A stretch of 64,000 bases of DNA from Archaeoglobus sp. Its GTDB lineage: Archaea; Halobacteriota; Archaeoglobi; Archaeoglobales; Archaeoglobaceae. Of this stretch, positions 25,824 to 33,823 are shown in pieces. Position numbers and translations under genes: made by a program. The notes under the pieces are model-generated. The model was given only the letters and a program-made list of their open reading frames with translations, ran no database searches and was not told the origin of the DNA. The stretch lies in contig NZ_JACDNT010000004.1 in assembly GCF_017656475.1 (NCBI RefSeq), forward strand, positions 1 to 64,000, read 5' to 3'. Each line of letters begins with the position of its first letter. Within the stretch, counting starts at the first letter, position 1.

Positions 25824-27011
25824 ATGCCTCGTACTGTAAAGGATTTGCTCGTTGAAATTAAAGATACAACCGAGCTGATGGTTGATCTTGCATATTCAGC
25901 AATTCTTTACAACAATGAGGACATTGCTGAAGAAGTTCTCGAGCTTGAGGGCAGAGTTCTTGACCTGCTGAAGCAGATCAGAGTCGTTTCAATCCTTGCT
26001 GCAAGGAGAGTGGAGGAGGCTGAGAAAGTTTCATCAATTTTGCAGATTGCCAATGCGGGGCAGAAGATAAGCAGCGCCGCTGCCGATATCTCGTCTCTCG
26101 TTCTCAGAAACATCAAGCTCTCAGATGAAATGGTAAAGCTGATGCTCTATCACTCCGAAGAAACCGTTGTGAAACTCGAGGTTCCGGAAAACTCTGAAAT
26201 ATCCGGAAAAACTCTCGGAGAGGTAAGGCTTCATACGAGAACTGGAATGAGAGTTATCGCCATCAAGCGCGGTTTTAGCTGGATTTTCAATCCTGATAGA
26301 GACACCATGATATACAAAGGGGATTTGCTTTTCGCAAAGGGAGATCCAACAGCCTTGCCGAGATTTTATGAGGTTGTAGCCGGCAAGCAGATACCTCCAC
26401 CTCCAGAACCTCCCGACATAAAAATAGAGGAGCTTGATAGAGCAGTTGATCTGCTCATCGAGATGAAAAACCTCTCAGAGCTTTCAGTTGACCTCGCTTA
26501 CTCCTCCCTGATATACGGAAACGACGAAATAGCCCTTGAAGTTGTCTACCTGGAAGAGATTATTGACAACAACAAGTTCGAGATTGAGAAAAACGTGCTT
26601 AAATGCAGCCGGCACTTCAATGACGAGCAACTCATGCCCCTCATGGCGATTGTGGAGATAGCTTACTGCTCTGAGCTAATAGCAGATGCCGCCAGAGACA
26701 TTGCAGAGGTTCTTCTCGACAAAATGGAGATTCCTCCAATATTCAAGGAGGCGATGAGAGAGACTGATGAGGTGTTGACACTCATAACAGTATCTGAAGA
26801 ATCCCCGCTCAACGGAAGGACTCTCGGAGAGGCGAGAGTTGAGAGCAACACGGGAATGCATGTCATTGCAATCAAAAGAAAGAACGAATGGATAACAAAG
26901 CCAACTGCAAACACGAGAATTTTCAGCGGAGACGTTCTTATTGCAAAAGGAACAAGAGAGGGTGAGAGTGAGCTTTTGAAACTCTGCTCTACCCGTGCAC
27001 CGCTTCCATAA
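25824..27011 (+). CDS. Tandem PhoU-like / RCK_C (TrkA-C) protein
   Basis: The 395-residue protein is an internal duplication: each half has a helical PhoU-like segment (KDTTELMVDLAYSAILYNNEDIAEEV; KNLSELSVDLAYSSLIYGND) followed by an RCK_C domain (SGKTLGEVRLHTRTGMRVIAIKR; NGRTLGEARVESNTGMHVIAIKR). A proline-rich linker (IPPPPEPPD, near residue 190) separates them. RCK_C domains bind nucleotides such as c-di-AMP and regulate potassium channels or antiporters. No transporter is encoded nearby, so the partner is elsewhere. Its 3' end overlaps mfnB by 23 nt, tail to tail. Confidence 0.88.
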   Translation: MPRTVKDLLVEIKDTTELMVDLAYSAILYNNEDIAEEVLELEGRVLDLLKQIRVVSILAARRVEEAEKVSSILQIANAGQKISSAAADISSLVLRNIKLSDEMVKLMLYHSEETVVKLEVPENSEISGKTLGEVRLHTRTGMRVIAIKRGFSWIFNPDRDTMIYKGDLLFAKGDPTALPRFYEVVAGKQIPPPPEPPDIKIEELDRAVDLLIEMKNLSELSVDLAYSSLIYGNDEIALEVVYLEEIIDNNKFEIEKNVLKCSRHFNDEQLMPLMAIVEIAYCSELIADAARDIAEVLLDKMEIPPIFKEAMRETDEVLTLITVSEESPLNGRTLGEARVESNTGMHVIAIKRKNEWITKPTANTRIFSGDVLIAKGTREGESELLKLCSTRAPLP

Positions 27012-27696
27012 GCTTCACTACAAGCTCTCTTTTTATCATCGAACTTCTGTCACCCTCGCAAACTATCGACCTCACGCCAATTATGTCTGGTGAGAGAGCC
27101 TTCAGCATTTCTATGTGGTCCCAGCCTATATTACCAGCGAGCGCAACCATCAGCCCGTTATCTTTTGCCAGGGTTACGAATTTTTTGATGTCGTCAACCT
27201 TCATGTGGTCAAACAGAGATGTGCCATCCTTTATTGCGGTGTCGACCATCACTATGTCAGCTCCTGCCTTTGCGACCACTTCCGGCAAGTCGAGAGGTGA
27301 GACTGAGGATATTCTGTAGTGATCCCCATAGCCTGCAGCCACAACCTTCTTGGATGGATCGTAATCTTTGACTGCTTTAACGACTCCTGACATCATCTCG
27401 TAAGCTTCTTCAGCATTTCTTGCTCCATAAAGACCGACTTTTATGTAGTCAGCCCCCGCAACGGCCGCACCCAGAGCAGCAAGGCTTGCTGTTCCTGGTT
27501 TGAATGGCATGTCACCAGTAGTGGCGCTGATTTCCTTGCCATGCTTTTTGGCTATCTCCGAAATCTCCCTGATTACCCACGGAAAGTTGGCACCGAGAGA
27601 ACCTTCAGCGGGATTCTTTACATCGATGATGTCAGCCCCTCCCTCAATTGCCTCCAGCGCTTCCGCAACACTCATGGGGCTCACAAGTACCTTCAT
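26989..27696 (-). CDS. mfnB: (5-formylfuran-3-yl)methyl phosphate synthase MfnB
   Basis: MfnB condenses two glyceraldehyde-3-phosphates to the furan precursor of methanofuran, the C1 carrier used by methanogens and Archaeoglobus. The 235-residue TIM barrel (former UPF0264) shows IDVKNPAEGSLGANFP with the Schiff-base-type Lys27, KVGLYGARN and VALAGNIGWDH. A TATA-like GGTATATATGCC is about 25 nt upstream of the ATG at 27696, so it is probably leaderless. No other methanofuran genes are adjacent. Confidence 0.93.
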   Translation of the reverse strand: MKVLVSPMSVAEALEAIEGGADIIDVKNPAEGSLGANFPWVIREISEIAKKHGKEISATTGDMPFKPGTASLAALGAAVAGADYIKVGLYGARNAEEAYEMMSGVVKAVKDYDPSKKVVAAGYGDHYRISSVSPLDLPEVVAKAGADIVMVDTAIKDGTSLFDHMKVDDIKKFVTLAKDNGLMVALAGNIGWDHIEMLKALSPDIIGVRSIVCEGDRSSMIKRELVVKLMEAVHG

Positions 27697-27767
27697 AAAA
27701 GGTCGGACTGTAAGGTGGTATATATGCCTTTTGAAAGAGATTTAAACATTCACATCGATGCGGAATC

Positions 27768-28676
27768 ATGAGAGTGACAAGCCCAGAAATCCACGAGGGA
27801 ATTAAAGTTTCAGAGCTGGTAGAGATGCTTGGAAAAACCGCCTTCAACGCTCGAAGGATTGGAGAAGCTGCAAAAATCTGTGAGGAGATGGTAAAAAACG
27901 ACTCATTCGTTTTTCTGACCCTCGCCGGAGCAATGATTCCAGCGGGAATGAGGAAAATAGTTGCCGGAATGATGCAGAACGGCTTTATAAGCAGTCTGGT
28001 GACCACAGGGGCCAACGTCGTTCACGAAATTGTTGAATCTCTTGGCATGGGGCACGAAATCGGTAGCTGCTACGTCGATGACAAGGCACTTGCCGAGGAG
28101 AACGTAAACAGGATATATGATGTGTTTGTATCACAGGAAGCCTTTGAAAAAGTTGAAGAGTTTCTTTCAGGTGTTATTTCGGAGCTTGAAGGTGTTTACG
28201 CAAGCTACGAGTTTTTGTGGGAGGTTGGAAAGAGGATGAATGATGAAAGCTCTTTTCTTAGAATAGCCGCTGAAAAAGAGATTCCGGTATTCTGTCCAAC
28301 CCTTCACGACTCGATAGCAGGCCTTCACGTTATGATTTACCGCAAAAACCTCCAGATTGACTTTTTCAGAGATGTAAGCAGGATAATAGACCTATGCTTC
28401 CAGAAAAGGAAGATGGGAGTGATTGTTGTCGGGGGAGGCGTGCCGAAGAATTTCACCCTTCAGGCGATGCTCCTAGCTGAGGGATTTGACTATGCGGTGC
28501 AGATCACAACCGACTCCCCGCAGTGGGGAGGGCTGAGCGGAGCTACATTGGAAGAGGCAAAGAGCTGGTGCAAGCTGAAACCAGATGCCAAGGCCGTGAC
28601 GATTTACTGCGACGCCACTATAGCTTTTCCACTGCTGTATGCCTATCTCCTCGACAGTTTGAAGGAAAATCAATAG
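27768..28676 (+). CDS. dys: Deoxyhypusine synthase
   Basis: It transfers the aminobutyl group of spermidine to a lysine of aIF5A. The 302 residues include LTLAGAMIPAGMRK, LVTTGANVVHE and the catalytic-region SWCKLKPDAKAVTIYCDA with Lys269 aligned to the essential enzyme lysine. The ATG follows GAGATTTAAACATT by 25 nt, so it is probably leaderless. Spermidine would come from the polyamine route that includes the speE product at 7.7 kb. Confidence 0.94.
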   Translation: MRVTSPEIHEGIKVSELVEMLGKTAFNARRIGEAAKICEEMVKNDSFVFLTLAGAMIPAGMRKIVAGMMQNGFISSLVTTGANVVHEIVESLGMGHEIGSCYVDDKALAEENVNRIYDVFVSQEAFEKVEEFLSGVISELEGVYASYEFLWEVGKRMNDESSFLRIAAEKEIPVFCPTLHDSIAGLHVMIYRKNLQIDFFRDVSRIIDLCFQKRKMGVIVVGGGVPKNFTLQAMLLAEGFDYAVQITTDSPQWGGLSGATLEEAKSWCKLKPDAKAVTIYCDATIAFPLLYAYLLDSLKENQ

Positions 28677-28715
28677 CGGGAAAAGGTTCAATAAATATCC
28701 GAAATTAAGCAGATT

Positions 28716-29267
28716 ATGAAACACAACAAACACAAGTTTAACCCAAAGAATGCCCACATTCTCGATTCTGAGTGGAGAAGGAAGATTTTCCCACCTGAGA
28801 AGGTAATTGATTTCATCGAAAGTCTCAGACCCAAAAAGAATGTGGTCTTCGATATTGGAGCTGGGAGCGGTTATCTGACAATCCCCCTCGCCAGGATTTT
28901 CAAGAAAGTCTATGCAGTGGAGATAAATGAGGAGATGGCAAGGATTCTGAGGAAAAGAGTTGAAGAGGAGGGGTTGCTGAATGTGGGGATAATACTCTCG
29001 GACTCCCCGCCCGATGTAGACTTCAAAATTGACGTTGTGTTGTTTTCCAACGTGCTTCACGAGATGGAAAGTCCTGAGGAGTATCTGGAATGGGCATCAA
29101 GGGCGGATTACGTTGTGGTTGCAGAATGGAAAAAGGAAGAGATGGAGTTCGGCCCACCAGTGGAAGAGAGGTTGAACCTTGAGGAGGTTGAGAAGCTAAG
29201 CAAACTAAAACTTGTAAAAAGCGAAGAGCTAAGATTCCACTATCTGGCAGCTTTCAAAAAGGGTTAA
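28716..29267 (+). CDS. Class I SAM-dependent methyltransferase
   Basis: A 183-residue methyltransferase: HILDSEWRRKIFPPEKVIDFI, then the SAM motif VFDIGAGSGYLTIPLA and the acidic loop VYAVEINEEM. The substrate is unknown. It resembles small archaeal UbiE-like enzymes and needs no other domain. A TATA-like CAATAAATATC lies about 22 nt before the ATG. It converges with the small basic protein gene, leaving 6 bp between stops. Confidence 0.85.
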   Translation: MKHNKHKFNPKNAHILDSEWRRKIFPPEKVIDFIESLRPKKNVVFDIGAGSGYLTIPLARIFKKVYAVEINEEMARILRKRVEEEGLLNVGIILSDSPPDVDFKIDVVLFSNVLHEMESPEEYLEWASRADYVVVAEWKKEEMEFGPPVEERLNLEEVEKLSKLKLVKSEELRFHYLAAFKKG

Positions 29268-29273
29268 TTGTCA

Positions 29274-29459
29274 TTAGCTTCTAACTCCAAGAATCGACTT
29301 CTGCGACCTTCTTATTCGCCTTCTCTTCTTGCCGTCTGATGTATATTTCTGGTTCGGCCCAGGCTTCTTGTAGTCCTGCCATTTAGTAGGTACGAGTCTA
29401 TACTCGTTGCTGTTCCTTTTCTTGATTTTCACCCACGTTACGCTTCCCGTCTTCCCCAT
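29274..29459 (-). CDS. Small basic conserved euryarchaeal protein (DUF5350-like)
   Basis: A 61-residue very basic protein, MGKTGSVTWVKIKKRN at the N-terminus and YKKPGPNQKYTSDGKKRRRIRRSQKS at the C-terminus. It resembles a small family conserved in methanogens, annotated, as I recall, DUF5350. Its composition suggests nucleic acid or ribosome binding. The open frame runs on upstream, but ATG 29459 has a GGGAGAGG site just before it and TTTTTAAATT about 25 nt further upstream. Confidence 0.7.
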   Translation of the reverse strand: MGKTGSVTWVKIKKRNSNEYRLVPTKWQDYKKPGPNQKYTSDGKKRRRIRRSQKSILGVRS

Positions 29460-29481
29460 GCCTCTCCCTAAACCTCCCAAT

Positions 29482-30990
29482 TTAAAAACTTTTACCTGAG
29501 AATCTGAACAAAACACCCAAAACCATAAACGCCGAGCCAATCCAGACGGCGTTTATGAGGGGAACACGGTAGTATTCGAGTGTTATGGTGCCGTTTTCCA
29601 GATCCAGGTCTTTTATTGAGTAGTAGTTGTCCCAAAAAAGTTCTGGAATTATGTCAACCGACGAAACTCTCTGATTGCCAGCAACCTTGTATGCATATAC
29701 TTCTGGTGATATTAGTCCATCAGGAGTTTGGATAAATGCTGTTAGTATATACTTTTCTGCATCCTCACTAATCCTTAAATCGAGTAGGGAGAAGTCTCCT
29801 GTCGAGTTTTGGGTTATTTTTATGGTTTTAACATCCTCAAAGAGCCACACAGAAGTCGCTCCTATGAAAAGCAGAATAACGCCCAGATGAAGCAATGTCG
29901 TGGGCATGGATATCTTCCGTATCTTTAACGCAACGAGAAATGCTATCAAAGCGAAAACGGGCAAAAAGGTGATCAGGTAATACTCCCTCTCAACTGTAAC
30001 GGAAACGCCAGCTACCGTGCCGAGAAAAACCACGACTGCTGCTGATAAAAAGATGACGGGCAGGTTCTGGTTGCAAAGACTCGAAAGAGACAACTGTCTT
30101 ACTTTTGAGATCAAGGGTGTTAGCGAAACCAAAATCGGAATGACGTAGCTGTAATCGCTCGCTTCTCCACCAAAACTGTGTACTGAGCTTATAATACCGC
30201 TTCTAGTGACAAGGGTTGCAAAAAGGACGAGTGAAAAGGTTAGATAGGCAAAGTATTCTCTTCCTCTGGTGAGGTGGAAGTATGCGGTTAGAGTAAGCCA
30301 GGGTAGGAGCGATGCATTTTCAACCGGATCCCAACCCCAGAAACCACCCCATTCAAGAGTTCTGTATGCCCACCAGCCGCCGATTACTATGCCGAGAGTT
30401 AAGAAAAACCAGGCAAGCCTTGCGACTGTTTTTTCACCGTAAGATTTTGCAAGTGTTACAGAAAAGAGCAGGGCAGAGAGAGAGTAGGCAAGGAAAACAA
30501 CTGGAGGGTGAAAGACCATCTCGGTAGTTCTCAGCAGTGGGTTCAGCCCTGCTCCGTTGGGAGGTGCGTAAGGCAGAGCTACAAAAGGATTGGAGAACAG
30601 CAGAATGTTGGCAGTAAGGTATGATGTAAAGAGAGTCATTATTGCAGCCACTTTTGCTTTCTTTTCATCTTTCTTTCCCCAGTTTATGTAGAAAGATGTT
30701 ACCAGCAGATTGAATACAACCCAAAGAAGAAGACTACCCTCTTTTCCAGCCCATGCTGCGCTTATCTTGTAAAGGAGTGGCATTTCAGCATTTGAGTTTG
30801 CATAAACGTACCATATCGAAAATGTGTCGGTGACGAAGTAATTTATGAGCAGTAGCAGACCAGCAAATGCGGATGAAGTTGAAACATAGAGGAAAATTTC
30901 TCCCAACTCTTCTTTTTTCGCAACAAAAAGCGCAAACGCTGAAAAAGAACTCGCCAAAGAAACTGTCAGGAGCGGTAATCCCGGCTCCAA
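29482..30990 (-). CDS. ccmF: Cytochrome c haem lyase CcmF
   Basis: CcmF attaches haem from CcmE to apocytochromes c outside the membrane. The 502-residue, multi-spanning protein has the tryptophan-rich WWD motif WGGFWGWDPVENAS (about 213-226) and conserved His positions such as FHPPVVFLAYS and VHSFGG. The last segment is a periplasmic domain followed by a final helix. It starts with TTG immediately after the ccmE stop, with GGGTGG as ribosome site. CcmABC are not in the window. Confidence 0.93.
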   Translation of the reverse strand: MEPGLPLLTVSLASSFSAFALFVAKKEELGEIFLYVSTSSAFAGLLLLINYFVTDTFSIWYVYANSNAEMPLLYKISAAWAGKEGSLLLWVVFNLLVTSFYINWGKKDEKKAKVAAIMTLFTSYLTANILLFSNPFVALPYAPPNGAGLNPLLRTTEMVFHPPVVFLAYSLSALLFSVTLAKSYGEKTVARLAWFFLTLGIVIGGWWAYRTLEWGGFWGWDPVENASLLPWLTLTAYFHLTRGREYFAYLTFSLVLFATLVTRSGIISSVHSFGGEASDYSYVIPILVSLTPLISKVRQLSLSSLCNQNLPVIFLSAAVVVFLGTVAGVSVTVEREYYLITFLPVFALIAFLVALKIRKISMPTTLLHLGVILLFIGATSVWLFEDVKTIKITQNSTGDFSLLDLRISEDAEKYILTAFIQTPDGLISPEVYAYKVAGNQRVSSVDIIPELFWDNYYSIKDLDLENGTITLEYYRVPLINAVWIGSAFMVLGVLFRFSGKSF

Positions 30991-31320
30991 CTAACCACCC
31001 TTGTATTCTGTATGGCACTTTTGAAGCACTTCTGTAGCCTGCAAAACTTTTCCGTCCCAGTTACCAATGACCACAACCTCTGCATCGTACTGCTGAATAG
31101 AGCCATTGTAAGCAACGGTGATGGTGCTCTTACCGTCTGATAGCTGAAAAGTGTTGCCATTAACTGAAACAATTTTTCCAACAACCTGAACGTTTTCAGC
31201 ACTGCCTTTGCCAACCAATTCAGAAGGTGTTAGATAAGGGGACAGGTTGTGATAGAGAACAATAACCGCTAATGCTGTGAAGGTGATGAGCGCTATGATG
31301 CTGAACTTTTTTTCTACCAT
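30991..31320 (-). CDS. ccmE: Haem chaperone CcmE, CxxxY variant
   Basis: CcmE carries haem covalently to CcmF. The 109-residue protein has an N-terminal membrane anchor (FSIIALITFTALAVIVLYH) and an OB-fold (VVGKIVSVNGNTFQLSDGKSTITVAYNG). The usual haem-binding motif HxxxY is replaced by Cys102-x-x-x-Tyr106 (CHTEY), the variant known from some archaea and sulfate-reducing bacteria. The frame is open to 31386, but ATG 31320 is 26 nt after TTTTTTAATTC and places the anchor correctly. ccmF follows directly. Confidence 0.9.
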   Translation of the reverse strand: MVEKKFSIIALITFTALAVIVLYHNLSPYLTPSELVGKGSAENVQVVGKIVSVNGNTFQLSDGKSTITVAYNGSIQQYDAEVVVIGNWDGKVLQATEVLQKCHTEYKGG

Positions 31321-31396
31321 GTGTGGGAGTGGTAATCTTGAATTAAAAAACATTCGGCCATAAAGCACATAAACAGCAATGCTCAAATTTTCCCAA

Positions 31397-31479
31397 GCGG
31401 GGGTTGCCGAGCGGTCAAAGGCGCTGGATTTAGGGTCCAGTGGCGAAGGCCTTCGAGGGTTCGAATCCCTCCCCCCGCA
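31397..31479 (+). tRNA. tRNA-Leu (UAG anticodon)
   Basis: A class II tRNA: acceptor GCGGGGG pairing with CCCCCGC, discriminator A at 31479, anticodon stem CTGGA-TTTAGGG-TCCAG with anticodon TAG, a long variable arm (TGGCGAAGGCCTTCG) and T arm GAGGGTTCGAATCCCTC. CCA is not encoded. It is transcribed away from ccmE and toward tatA. Confidence 0.95.
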
Positions 31480-31567
31480 TGATTTAGAACTGGCTGGTAA
31501 GAGCGCTGTTTCCTAAATTTTCTAAAGCTGAGCAAAGTTATTAATAGTTCCTTAGCAACTGACTTTA

Positions 31568-31813
31568 ATGCTTGGATGGGGTGAGATAGCCATCATAATA
31601 ATAGGAGCGATAATACTCCTTGGCCCGGAAAAGCTCACGGATTTCGCCAGAGAGCTCGGAAAGCTATATGGGGAGTACAAGAAGGCTATGAGGATGATTG
31701 AGCTTGAGTACATTTACGGAGTAAAACAAATCAGCGACGAAGAGCTGGAAGAAAACCTGAGAGAAAAGCAACAACAACTTATCGACGAGATAAAAAAGTT
31801 AAACTCAGACTAA
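31568..31813 (+). CDS. tatA: Twin-arginine translocase subunit TatA/B family
   Basis: An 81-residue TatA/Hcf106 protein: one N-terminal membrane helix (GEIAIIIIGAIILLGPEKLTDFARELGKLYG) with the family's Gly-Pro hinge, an amphipathic helix, then a charged tail. It exports folded, often cofactor-bearing proteins. A TATA-like GTTATTAATAG is 26 nt before the ATG, so it is probably leaderless. No tatC is adjacent. The 3' end overlaps the ZPR1-like gene by 9 nt, tail to tail. Confidence 0.92.
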   Translation: MLGWGEIAIIIIGAIILLGPEKLTDFARELGKLYGEYKKAMRMIELEYIYGVKQISDEELEENLREKQQQLIDEIKKLNSD

Positions 31814-32386
31814 ATCTTCAAGCTCCTCCTCGCTCATTCCCGTTATGTCTATAATCGTCATTCCTGTTTTTAGTTTCTGAGCCTCCTCTCGTGACATTAT
31901 CTCCTTAAAGGCATCATCCGATACGATAAGACTGTTACCGAGTGGATCTTCGAGAATTAGCGTAAGTTCTTCATCTCCGTCAATCGTGTTCCTAATCCTC
32001 TCAAGAATCCACTCGCATCTCTTCACTTTCTCCTCATCTTCTGAGTTCCACCTCATTGCTGTCCTAACAACACTTTCCACTCTGTCAAGCACGCCTTCAA
32101 GATTGGTGATGAAAGCTTGACTTGCAGGTCCTGGTTCAACAGCCACACCAATCTCAGGAATGCGTATTGTTCCAGATGTCGATCTGATGACCTTCGTGAA
32201 AAGGTTTTCTTTGTTAATTTTTATGATGTATCTGACTGGCTCTTTCTCTCCAACAACAACAGAATCTGCATGCTTGAAACCACACTCGCAGCTAATTGAA
32301 GTCAGGAGAATGTTGCCAAAAAACGGTACGTCATATGTTGATACTATAACCTTCAGCTCCTTTCCACAGCTTGGGCAGGGTATCAT
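31805..32386 (-). CDS. ZPR1-type zinc finger protein
   Basis: A 193-residue single ZPR1 module: zinc finger Cys4/Cys7 and Cys33/Cys35 (CPSC...CECG), followed by the beta-barrel-like domain with SGTIRIPEIGVAVEPGP. Eukaryotic ZPR1 is a tandem of two such modules and acts as a chaperone for translation factor eEF1A; the archaeal single-module role is unproven. The start overlaps the sepF stop (ATGA), so the two are co-translated. Confidence 0.9.
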   Translation of the reverse strand: MIPCPSCGKELKVIVSTYDVPFFGNILLTSISCECGFKHADSVVVGEKEPVRYIIKINKENLFTKVIRSTSGTIRIPEIGVAVEPGPASQAFITNLEGVLDRVESVVRTAMRWNSEDEEKVKRCEWILERIRNTIDGDEELTLILEDPLGNSLIVSDDAFKEIMSREEAQKLKTGMTIIDITGMSEEELEDLV

Positions 32387-32751
32387 CTTGAGGTGCTCCT
32401 GATTTTGTTCCTATCCACCTTTATTCCAGTGGGTGTGATTATAACATAATCCTCGCCCAACCCAACGATGTCTCCCTTTACATCCTCTGCAAGCTGCCTT
32501 AAATCCTTCAGAACCCTGTCGAGAGTGAGCTTATCGTGCTTTATGAAGGCTATGTCCGCAACAACGATGTTCCCGTCGTATATTTCCCTCTTTATTTCGG
32601 GAATTTCATTCAGCCCCGTTACCTCAGCCACCCTGATGTAAGCTCCAGCAGCCTCACTAATCTCAGCCTCATACTCGCTGAGGTCCAGTTCCTCATACTC
32701 ATCTATGTTCAATTTCTCAGATTTGCCGAGAATCTTGTCTATAATCCCCAT
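32383..32751 (-). CDS. sepF: Cell division protein SepF (archaeal)
   Basis: A 122-residue SepF. The N-terminal MGIIDKILG is the amphipathic membrane-targeting helix; the C-terminal domain (IYDGNIVVADIAFIKHDKLTLDRVLKDLRQLAEDVKGDIVGLGEDYVIITPTGIKV) is the SepF fold that dimerises and binds FtsZ. In archaea SepF replaces FtsA/ZipA as FtsZ anchor. No ftsZ is present here. It is translationally coupled to the downstream ZPR1-like gene. Confidence 0.92.
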   Translation of the reverse strand: MGIIDKILGKSEKLNIDEYEELDLSEYEAEISEAAGAYIRVAEVTGLNEIPEIKREIYDGNIVVADIAFIKHDKLTLDRVLKDLRQLAEDVKGDIVGLGEDYVIITPTGIKVDRNKIRSTSR

Positions 32752-32808
32752 GGTTTCACCGAAGCTATTTTTGATTTTAAAGTATTTAAAGATTTTTTGC
32801 CACCAACA

Positions 32809-33744
32809 CTATACTCTAAAAACCCTCTCTCCAGCAAGTCTACGAAGCCTGTCCATAATGCCCTCCTGCTCAAGAATGCCTTCGATGACAATCAAATCAG
32901 GCCTCTTTGATTCCGCCTCCCTCACCGCATTGAAAAGATTTGCCGAATACTCCTCAGGTGTTTTCCCAATCACTATTGTTTCATCCGTAATCTTCGCTCT
33001 CGCAATTAATTCTACTTTCTTTCCATGCTTTTCCATTTCATCCACGAATTCCTTTATTTTTTCCCTCGCCTTCTTGCCAGCAAAAACATATACCGGACAG
33101 AAAAGAGTGTAAGTACCTCTATACGGCTCAACCACGACTTCCACATGCTTCCTTATGCTCTCAACATCTACCACCCCAACTCTCAACACCCTCGCCGGTT
33201 TAACCGTCAAATCAACAATCGTTGACTCAATTCCAACTCTGCACTCTCCCTTAATAACGGCATCTATTCTCTCTCCAAGCTCCTCAACGACATGCTCCCA
33301 CTTCAACAAGCTCGGTCTACCGGAGATGTTTGCTGAAGGAACTACAATTGGTCCTCCCAGCTCTTTCATCAAACTAAGCGGAACTTCATGAGCGGGCATT
33401 CTGACAGCTATCTTACCTTCAGGGGAAAGAATTTGAGGTAGAATACCCTTACTTTTCAAAATAAGTGTGAGCGGGCCGGGAAAATACGCATCCATAAGCT
33501 TCATCGCCCTATCATCCACTTCAGCAATCTTGTTCACGATTTCTTTACTCCAGACGCCAACTATGAAAGGCTTGTCTGGATCTCTTCCCTTAACCTCGTA
33601 GAGTCTTTTCAAAGCTTTTTCATTGGTTGCATCACATCCCATGCCGTAAACAGTCTCAGTCGGGAAAGCGACAATACCACCTCTCCTAAGAATCTCTACA
33701 GCCTTCAGGATTCCCTCCTTAGTTGGCTCAAGGACTTCTACCAT
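32809..33744 (-). CDS. L-threonylcarbamoyladenylate synthase (Sua5/YrdC)
   Basis: It makes threonylcarbamoyl-AMP for the t6A37 modification of ANN-decoding tRNAs. The 311 residues comprise the YrdC domain (KAVEILRRGGIVAFPTETVYGMGCDA, SANISGRPS) and a C-terminal Sua5 domain (about 210-311), the longer archaeal/eukaryotic form. The ATG at 33744 is about 30 nt from an AT-rich box GAAAATTTGA. It is divergent from the RPA gene. The other t6A genes (Kae1/Bud32) are not nearby. Confidence 0.95.
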   Translation of the reverse strand: MVEVLEPTKEGILKAVEILRRGGIVAFPTETVYGMGCDATNEKALKRLYEVKGRDPDKPFIVGVWSKEIVNKIAEVDDRAMKLMDAYFPGPLTLILKSKGILPQILSPEGKIAVRMPAHEVPLSLMKELGGPIVVPSANISGRPSLLKWEHVVEELGERIDAVIKGECRVGIESTIVDLTVKPARVLRVGVVDVESIRKHVEVVVEPYRGTYTLFCPVYVFAGKKAREKIKEFVDEMEKHGKKVELIARAKITDETIVIGKTPEEYSANLFNAVREAESKRPDLIVIEGILEQEGIMDRLRRLAGERVFRV

Positions 33745-33823
33745 TGAAAAAAGGCTGTTTTGCAGGCTATCAAATTTTCGGAAAACCTTTTATCCACCCG
33801 ATTAATGGTTAAATGGTGATTGA

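Noticed and set aside
28473-29060. 195-codon minus-strand open frame across dys and the methyltransferase
   Set aside because: It covers the 3' end of one well-supported gene and the start of another, and has no family features.
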